NCBI GenBank assembly: GCA_035610835.1
Contig: CM069452.1
Location: forward strand, 29,996,143 to 30,060,142
Source: Ophiura sarsii
Taxonomy: Eukaryota; Echinodermata; Ophiuroidea; Amphilepidida; Ophiuridae
Length of the DNA stretch: 64,000 nucleotides
Direction: 5' to 3'
In this document: positions 56,450-64,000 of the stretch, in pieces
How positions within the stretch are numbered: position 1 is the stretch's first letter
Layout: each line of letters begins with the position of its first letter
Notes under the pieces: generated by a model
What the model was told of the DNA's origin: nothing
What the model saw: the letters and a program-made list of their open reading frames with translations, nothing else
Databases searched by the model: none
Made by a program: the position numbers and the translations under genes

Positions 56450-58117
56450 GGTGAATAGCGTACTTGACAATATAGCTGTAATGAGCCTGACAGAGGTCTG
56501 GTGGTTTCTCATGGAATTCTTGTTTTAAGATTAGCCTGGATGATACAAAACAACATAGAGAAATCATTTGGCTATTTATTGTAGATAACATGTAAATTAA
56601 ATATTTCAACTCTAGCGACAATTGGCTTTTATCGTGTCTGCCATTGGTCAATTTTGATCCACCGCAAAACCCCACACGAACAATTTGCACATGACGCAAT
56701 CATCCCGGTTTATAGATGAATGCTTGATAATGAGCGCAGTGTAACAGTATAAGGAGGTCAAAGGTCAAATCCAAAGTAAGTAGACCCTTTTTTCCGGGGT
56801 GAGATTAGATGGGGAGCAGTCACAGTGCACTGCATGAGCCCTCTATCGGTACATATACACCACAGCGTGCGTCACAGGCCAGGTAGTGTTGTTCATAGAG
56901 TGGCAAGGATCGTACGAAGTACAATAATGAATGCTCTGCCATGCTATTAAAATTCCCCAAATTCAACATGTCATGTTCAAAGAGAAGCTCATCAGTGCCA
57001 TTCAAACTATTATGATACAATGTCCAGAGAGTATGGATTAAGATGCGCAATTTGGTGTATCAGTTTTTGGCATTGACACCCAATTAATTGGGGGTGATGA
57101 CTCCCCTAAATAAATTTTACACTAACTTTCACCCTCATATTGGGACTTTTTGTAGTGATATGTTTTGATGCTACCGTGCCAGGTGAAAATGTGGCGTGTA
57201 TCGCGACAATTGGAGCGCCTGTTGTTTTGGAATGCAGTGCATCTCAAGACCGCCTTCAACCTTTTTGGAAGAACGCGAACGCTCTGAATTATTTGTTTTG
57301 ATTATAGGGGGTTAGGGTAAGGGTTCTAGGCCTTTGCCTTACATGCCCTCCCCCTTGGCCTTAGGCTATGTAATTTTCAACATTTTCAATAAAAATGAAA
57401 TAGCATCATACATTGTTCTGCCTGCGAAGTACTGAAATCCCCCTGATCATTCAAGTCGCTCTGCTCTCTAAATAAGTCTAAACAAATCCCTACAACCATC
57501 TAAAATACTATAATCAAAACAAAATTTGTCGATCACAGCGTATACGGTTCCCCAGCGTCCCATGCGTTTGGTTTATCACGCGTAAACGAGTCAATCGCGA
57601 TGGCAAGGGTGCAGTGAAACCGAAATATGTGACGTACTTGTAAACAAATAGATAATTGCAATGCATCAATGCAATCGCGGGCCCTTTTCAACAAGACCCC
57701 ATGTCGCGTTGCGACTGTTTTGGAACGCACTGCATGCATGCAAGGGCACGCTGAACCTTTGTAATGATCGCGACGCAAGCGCTCAGATCATCATGACGCT
57801 GTGATCGACAATTTTTTGTTTTGATTATAGTTTTAGTATCGGAAAGTCTAAAGCCAGTTTATCGAACAGCAACACTAACCTTGGGAACTGAAGGTTAAAA
57901 TGATTTATAGTGTGGAGTATTTTTCGATTTTATGAATTTGACAATAATAATTTGTTGCGCGAAAGAAAGCCGTGGCGTGCCGTAGGCCTAGTGTTAAATT
58001 AAGCAAATTCGGCGCGGCGAAAAATTTGAGTGAACCTCGAAATGTTTTACTGTTGTATATCCAGTGTTTAAGCATCGCACAACCTCCTAAATAATTGTGT
58101 CGCTTAATACTGAGAAT
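56450..58117. other. 5' flank of the CCDC87-like gene
   Basis: No exon is supported. The upstream 1.7 kb contains a TIR element (57501-57838) and GC-richer patches. The 56450-56800 part is the likely promoter and 5' UTR region; I see no convincing TATA box. A perfect DR1-like AGGTCAAAGGTCA occurs at 56756-56768, matching the motif of the 8-9 kb minisatellite. Confidence 0.45.
57501..57838. mobile_element. MITE with GTCGATCACAGCGT ends
   Basis: ACTATAATCAAAACAAAATT then TGTCGATCACAGCGT at the left is mirrored by ACGCTGTGATCGACAATTTT then TTGTTTTGATTATAGT at the right. The same TTTGTTTTGATTATAG end occurs alone at 57289-57305, suggesting an older relative next to it. Confidence 0.85.
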
Positions 58118-59262
58118 ATGAATAGTAACTGCAAGACTACAGTCCTGACATAATAATTGGGACTGAAACGCATCTCAACAGCTCAGTCAATAGCAGCGAA
58201 ATATTCCCTCAAAGCTATTCAGTCATCCGTAAGGATAGGGAAAATGGCAGAGCTAAAGGGGGCGTGTGTATCGCGGTGCGTAATGACCTCATTACCACAC
58301 ACAGGTCAGACCTTGACTCAGAATGTGAAGCTGTTTGGGTCACATTGAAAGTTAAAGGAGTCAAAGACCTAACCATTGGCGCCTTTTACAGATCACAACA
58401 ATTTGGAAACACGACCGAATATATGAACGCTCTGCGCGAATCCCTCAATAAGATCAAGCGCGCATCCAATAATGGTCATATATGGCTAGCGGGCGATTTC
58501 AATTTTCCTGATATTAACTGGGACCTGCTAACAGTCAATCCTGGAGGTGCATATGCTAACCTCTCCCGGCAAATGCTGGATATTGTCAACGATTTTGGCT
58601 TAGAACAAATCGTGAGCGAACCGACCAGGATAAATAATACACTGGATCTTTTCCTTACAACTAATCCCACTCTTGTAGAAAGGATCAGTACTGTCCCAGG
58701 TATAAGTGACCATGATGGCATCCCAGTGGTAGTAGTGAATACTAGACCCAGGTATACCAAAATAAAACCGCACAAAGTATACAGATACGACAAAGCTGAC
58801 ATTACTGGTCTCAAAGAGGATCTTAAAAAGTGGTCTACAAAATTTGATAACGATACTACCCCACAGACCACTGCAAGTGCAAATACCATGTTCAATGAAT
58901 TCAAAAATGCCATTGAAACGGCCATGGATAAGTTCATTCCCTCTAAAATGATCACTAAGCGTAATAAATGCCCATGGCTAAATAAAAAAGTCAAACGCCT
59001 ACACAAGCGGAAACAACGGGCTTTCAATTCTCATAGACGTATCAACTCTAGTGAAAGCTATGAAAAATTCAATTCTATCAGAAAAGACACTACTAGAGAG
59101 ACTAGAAAAGTATACAGAAAACATATTAAATCTGTGTGCTCGGAATCCTTGAAGAAATTCTACTCCTACATCAAAAGTCTCAAGGTTGATGCGATTGGTA
59201 TTCCATCATTAAAAAAGATGGTAGACTGCACTCTGATAATAACGCTAAAGCCAGCATTCTGA
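58118..59262 (+). pseudogene. Endonuclease domain of the CR1-like LINE
   Basis: Continuous frame from about 58118, including DIIIGTETHL, GGVCIAVRND, GDFNFPDINWD at about 58491 and SDHDG at 58705. The catalytic-type residues visible (E of GTE, D and N of GDFN, SDH) appear kept. The frame runs off at 59262 because of a shift in the AAAAAAG run near 59213. Confidence 0.88.
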
Positions 59263-60362
59263 ATGAGCAATTTAGCTCCGTTTTTACGCATGAAAATTCT
59301 CAACTGCCTTCAGAACCTGAGTCATTAATCCCTCCCATGCAAGACATCATCATATATGAGGCCGGTGTCCTGAAACTCTTACAAAATCTTGACCCCCACA
59401 AGGCCACCGGCCCAGATGATGTCCCTGCCAAAATCCTGAAATTGGTAGCTGAGGAAATTGCGCCAGCTTTAACCAAACTTTTCCAGCTCTCGCTGGACAC
59501 TGGTGAGCTACCTGATTCGTGGTTACAAGCAAATATCACACCTCTATTCAAAAAAGGGGACAGGACTCAAGCCTCAAATTATCGTCCAGTCTCTCTCACA
59601 TCAATCTGTTGCAAAACCCTTGAGCATATTATCCATTCAAACGTCATGAAACATTTCAGCAAACACAATATCTTAACTGAAAAACAACACGGTTTTCGTC
59701 GAGGGCACTCTTGCGAAACCCAGCTCATCCTCACTGCCCAAGACCTGGCAAAGTCTCTCGACAGTAAATCCCAAGTTGACATGGCAATAATGGATTTCTC
59801 AAAAGCCTTTGATGTTGTCCCGCACAATCGCCTCCTCTCAAAACTCAAACGCTATGGTATCCAAAACCAAATTCACGCCTGGATTGGTGCTTTTCTAAAA
59901 CATCGTACACAGAGGGTCCTTGTCAGTGGCGAAAAATCCCCCTGGTGTAATGTCATATCTGGGGTACCCCAGGGTACTGTGCTAGGACCGCTATTATTCC
60001 TTGCTTATATAAATGACCTCCCTGACCGTATTCAATCCTCAGTGAGGTTATTTGCAGATGACTGTGTCATTTACAGAGAAATACACAACGATTATGATGC
60101 ACAAATCCTTCAAGAAGATTTAAACACACTGGAGAAATGGGAACAGACCTGGCTGATGAAGTTCAACACATCAAAATGCTTCATCATGAAATTGACACAT
60201 GCCAGGACTACCAAACCCCACAAATACACACTAGGAGGTAACGAGCTAGCCGAAACCAAAAACCATCCTTACTTGGGAGTCTGCATTAACAACAAACTAA
60301 ACTGGAACCAGCACATACAGGAAATCACATCAAAAGCAAACCGCACACTTGGTTTCATCTGA
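59216..60362 (+). pseudogene. Reverse transcriptase domain of the CR1-like LINE
   Basis: Contains KATGPDDVPAKIL, the NYRPVSLTS block, FRRGHSCETQL, DFSKAFDVVPH (catalytic D), GVPQGTVLGPLLF at 59961 and FADDC at 60051-60065 (catalytic DD), so the polymerase motifs are intact. It stops at 60360-60362 only because of a palindromic insertion that introduces TGA. Confidence 0.9.
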
Positions 60363-60380
60363 GACTAGATACTAGTCTCA
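60359..60380. mobile_element. 22-bp palindromic insertion flanked by GGTTTCAT
   Basis: GGTTTCAT at 60351-60358 is repeated at 60381-60388. Between them CTGAGACTAG and ACTAGTCTCA form a hairpin of 10-bp arms (using the first base of the second duplicate). Removing 30 bp would restore the LINE reading frame with the motif LGFIKRNL expected in this family. It looks like a transposon footprint or a minimal foldback. Confidence 0.85.
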
Positions 60381-60715
60381 GGTTTCATTAAAAGAAACTT
60401 ACATTCATGCAATAAATCTACAAAGGAGGTGGCTTACAAATCCCTGGTACGACCAAAGCTTGAGTACTCCGCAGCCGTTTGGGACCCCTACACAAAGAAA
60501 AACACTGACAAACTTGAATCAGTTCAAAAAAGGGCGGCCCGATTCATTACAAATGATTACAAGTCACGCACACCTGGTTGTGCAACTCAAATGGTCAAGG
60601 ACCTCAAACTAGAACCACTCAACGTCAGAAGAAAAACCAGACGCCTCAGCATATCCATCAAGCGAGACTCAGTCATCTGTCACTGCCCATCGACAACCTC
60701 CTGCAGCCTGCTAGT

Positions 60716-61660
60716 CGCAGTAACATGTGTCTCAGGACTTATAGTACTGAGTCACAGAACGTTACTATGATGTGACTTCGGTATTTAAGCTTTAACGAGC
60801 CCAAAATTTACAAAGTAAAACTTCTGCAACTCCTAGCATTGTCCAAAACCATTCTTACTCACCCACAATGACATGGCTGTTTAGCTAAGAATCACAGAAT
60901 TTGTTTGAACTTATTGATTACAACGATATTACACTTACATCTGATAAAAATAGTAATTTAAATCCACATTTATGCCGATTCGGGTCGGCTAAGTTCACTT
61001 TCGAAGATACTAAAATCTGCGCATGCGTATTCTCAAGTAAACAAACGATGACGTTAGGCCTGGGCGAAATTATTATAGCGTGACAGGCGATTTTGTTGCA
61101 CGTAAAAAAATTGATTTTTCACCCAACTTAATCTATATTGATGAGATAACAAGATAATCTCATATTTATTCATTGCAAGGAGACATTCAATTGTATTATA
61201 TTATGAATAGTTACCACATGTTAATTACGGATACCTCAATCAATGCAATAAACACCCTGATGAGCCCAATACTGCTGGGTGGGAGTTTGTTTACAAATAC
61301 GCCCTCACATGTACGACCTCTGACCTTGTAATTTCATCCTTCCGGTTATGTTTCGGACTTAGTTTCAACACGGAGGAAATTGGCGTGTGGAAAATTCTTC
61401 AAATGCAACGTTTTTGAACAATTATCTTCATTTTAAATGGTATGTACATCAAGGTATGAGTCCATACAATTGATATCACTTCGAAAATCGTTTGTGAATC
61501 AAATACTTTGGTTTTTACACCGTTGCAAAAATCTCATTGCTTATTTCCGTGTATCACTTATTGCTAACGTTCTAGGACTTAAGAATCAGTAGTTGATAAT
61601 GTCCAGATGTTAATGATAGATGAGATTCGCAGGTCCTATGTTACTAGGACTAGCAGCCTG
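60716..61660. other. Unrelated sequence inside the CR1-like LINE
   Basis: Sequence between two parts of the LINE C-terminal region. It has no ORF that I trust. GCAGCCTGCTAGTCGCAGTA at the left edge has an inverted counterpart (ACTAGGACTAGCAGCCTGCC) at the right edge, hinting at inverted ends or an inversion junction. Boundaries are approximate. Confidence 0.4.
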
Positions 61661-62359
61661 CCCAACGACAATCACGACATTCCCACTCTCTGGCTTACTC
61701 CACAATATCCACAAATAAGGACTGCTACAAAAACTCTTTTATACCACGTACCATAACAGACTGGAACTCACTACCGGAAAACATTGCCAATCTAAACTCG
61801 AGTGAATCCTTCAAGAAAGCAGTAACTACGCACCTACATCAAGCTCAAGAAAAGCAAGACTAAAACACAGCAACACTACATGCGCAAATCATATCCTGAC
61901 CGGATGACTCCACATGGAGTGTTGGCCAGTACAACCATCAAGTATCAAGTAGATGAGCAGTACGGACGTACGCTAATGAAAATCGGCAAACCTGTCGAAT
62001 TTGACAGGTTTGGTTTTGAAAATAATGGGTGGCATGTTTTGCGATTAACGTTTTAGTCTAAATTTACAACATCTTCCAAGGTATAAATAGAGACAATCAA
62101 TTGATAAGAAACTACCCTACAGGACTCACCATGTTTGTTTCATTAATTTTTAGTTTTTCATGTTTTTTCATGTGTATTTTTATAGGAGTTTTAAATGGCG
62201 TAGACACGGATTGTTGTCTGTTGCTACGAAATTAGCCTCGATCTTTATTCAAAGTTACAAATAATTCCTTGGGTTCAAAGGGTAAATTTTGGACGGTTTT
62301 CAAAATCACGCTTGGTCCAACTCGACCTATGCCAAAATCGACCGAATCTCTTATTTATT

Positions 62360-62400
62360 AAAAACTAGCGGCGTACCCTCGCTACGCTCGGATCCCCGCT
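62360..62400. repeat. ACTAGCGGCGTACCCTCGC motif block
   Basis: ACTAGCGGCGTACCCTCGCT followed by ACGCTCGG and CCGCTA. The CTAGCGG / CCGCTA ends resemble the hairpin block at 55725-55765, so this is likely a dispersed element end. Confidence 0.4.
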
Positions 62401-62567
62401 AAATGGTTATGCCACATTACCTACATCTGAAACCACATAAACCCCCTGCAACACCCCCAAACCAGGTTAATTTATAACCACAGCCCTTCTAAAGGCATTA
62501 GAAACCCCCTACAACCCCCACCCCCTATTCAGGTTGATTTATAATCATGGGCCTCCTCCCAGCTAAC

Positions 62568-62720
62568 CATATTACGTTGTTGGAACGTCGTGGCAAGGTT
62601 TCACTTTCGTTCTTGGAACGTTATGATTAAAAGTTCAAAGAACGTTGTGAACGTGATCCAACGTTAGGAGAACGTTTATTTGTCGACACATTTTTACGTT
62701 GTATGAACGTTACACAAGTG
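62568..62720 (+). repeat. AACGTT-rich repeat, block 1
   Basis: The words GGAACGTCGTGxCAA, GATCCAACGTTAGxAGAACG and TTTATTTGTCGACACATTTT then TACGTTGTxTGAACGTTA occur in this order and again, in the same orientation, at 63844-63945. AACGTT and ACGTT recur every 10 to 20 bases. Confidence 0.85.
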
Positions 62721-63735
62721 CTACCGCAAGCATATAACGGACATCAAATGCAGCGCCCACTAGCGACCAGCTGAACAATAGGAATCGAACCACAGCTAAA
62801 CATCAATGGTCGCTTGCTCTGATGTCAATTGTTTAAAGCTAACTATTGGGAGTCAATATATTAGAAAATTGACATATCTAAGTTGTTGTTTAATGGTATG
62901 GATGTAATGAATATTAGTCAAACTCCTATTATGGATGAGATGAGAGCCAAATGCCATTCCCCTGCAACATAACAGATCAATACAGATGAGTGAAAATTAA
63001 TGTGTCGCAAAAAATTCAAAAATTCAACAAAAATTAAAAAATGTTTGCAACTTTCATTTCAAGATTTCTCTGTAATTTGTGCATTACAGAGAATGATTTC
63101 CGTTCATAATAATGATTTATATATCAAGGAACATTTTGATAGCTTACTTATTGAAATTGATTCTATAAATCGTCTAATATCAATGCTCCCGTAAGTCCCA
63201 AAATATAAATAATTTAGTTGTCCACGGTCAGTTCTTATATTTGGTCATAGGCTAAAACAGTTTTAGTGAGTTCACACGCTCACCGTAGGCCGGTGAACAA
63301 TGATGTCAATAACGAAACACACTAATACAACAACAAATGAATCATCAACACATTTCCCAATCGACACTCTGCTTTATCAACGGCTAATAATTGGCGTTTG
63401 AACTCACGTCAACTTAGCATAATCACACGCTACTACACATGAATGCTTTCATTGCACACTGCTCAATCGGTATGTCCAATCCGGCGCCCTGCACAATGCA
63501 GGTATATCGTCTCAGGGTATGTTCATCGGTTAAGCATGAGCGGGTAATTTGACTATGAAAGGTTTATACGAGGTTTTAGAACTGACGGAAAATAAGATAG
63601 GAATGTCGAGGACAACCAAACAATATTTTATTATTGGCCTAACTGCTGGTTGGAAAATTCAGTCATGGATGATTAGAAAGCTGTCACTTGGAGGCGCTGT
63701 ATTTCATGTCCATAGTCTACCACTTGTGGTTAGTC
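62721..63735. other. Sequence between AACGTT-rich blocks
   Basis: No supported gene. Frames at 63000-63194 and 63549-63770 are short and have no recognisable domain. It may be the interior of a transposon whose subterminal regions are the AACGTT blocks. Confidence 0.4.
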
Positions 63736-64000
63736 ATGAACGTTTTCACAACGTTATCACAACGTCCTAAACGTTTAAAAAACTTTCTTGAAATTCTGTT
63801 AGTTATACCATTACGTCCAAATGACGTTTTTATACTGTCTTTATTACGTTATCGGAACGTCGTGACAACGTTTATGGAACGTTGCGATCCAACGTTAGAA
63901 GAACGTTTATTTGTCGACACATTTTTACGTTGTTTGAACGTTAGTAATGAACGTTTTCACAACGTTATAACAACAACGTCCCAAACGTTTAAAAAACCAA
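63736..64000 (+). repeat. AACGTT-rich repeat, blocks 2 to 4
   Basis: TGAACGTTTTCACAACGTTA then ACGTCCxAAACGTTTAAAAA occurs at 63736-63783 and 63948-63998. Between them lies a second copy of the block at 62568-62720. The array continues past the window edge. Non-coding. Confidence 0.88.

Larger units (their letters stand above)
58118..61955 (+). mobile_element. 5'-truncated CR1-like LINE, inactive
   Basis: Sense order: apurinic-type endonuclease (58118-59215), reverse transcriptase (59216-60358), C-terminal domain (60389-60715 and about 61690-61863, ending in TAA), then a short 3' UTR with an ATCAAGT-type tail near 61950. Domain order and the motifs SPDIIIGTE, GDFNFPDINW, SDHDGIP, YRPVSLTS, GVPQGT and FADDC place it in the jockey/CR1 group. 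It is broken by a one-base shift in an A-run near 59213, by a 30-bp palindromic insertion at 60359-60388, by a frame change near 60660 and by about 0.9 kb of unrelated sequence, so no full protein is made. ORF1 and the start of the endonuclease are missing. Confidence 0.9.

Overview
This is eukaryotic, invertebrate-animal-like DNA: AT-rich, very low gene density, consensus GT-AG introns of about 0.1 to 8 kb, many short terminal-inverted-repeat (TIR) elements, tRNA-like SINE heads, Tx1/L1-like and CR1-like LINE remains, minisatellites and homopolymer runs. I see no bacterial or organellar features. The mix fits a marine invertebrate (for example echinoderm, hemichordate, cephalochordate or lophotrochozoan), but the sequence does not let me name the phylum.

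The dominant feature is one minus-strand gene from the ATG at 56449 down to at least 21374. I could chain 23 coding exons with consistent phases into one open frame of 1003 codons (3009 nt). Many exons read as CCDC87 (coiled-coil domain-containing protein 87), a protein linked to sperm in mammals. The last exon or exons, which should lie between about 2.9 and 21.3 kb, were not found. Introns fill most of its 35 kb and are packed with repeats: a 119-bp minisatellite built from exon 8 and its splice donor (44607-45320), an array of 18 copies of a 70-bp satellite (49301-50560), a 0.77-kb foldback with near-identical arms of about 130 nt (52325-53094), a GC-rich degenerate repeat block in intron 1 (55010-55770), a decayed Tx1/L1-like LINE (25275-27262) and two LINE 3' ends (34905-35218, 35970-36260).

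At the left edge, plus strand, two exons (2254-2393 and 2645-2846) with a stop codon and an AATAAA signal look like the 3' end of an unrecognised gene. From 2.9 to 21 kb I see only repeats. They include a minisatellite carrying six perfect nuclear-receptor-type DR1 motifs (8375-9290) that is itself interrupted by a 104-bp element with an 8-bp target-site duplication, and a cluster of TIR elements at 19.3-21.3 kb, two of them flanked by TTAA.

Right of the gene, 58118-61955 holds a 5'-truncated CR1-like LINE (endonuclease plus reverse transcriptase) broken by a frameshift, a 30-bp palindromic insertion and a stretch of about 0.9 kb. The window ends in AACGTT-rich repeats (62568-64000). I found no operon-like or defence-like system. 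The points most worth following are the exon-derived minisatellite and the many-exon structure of CCDC87.
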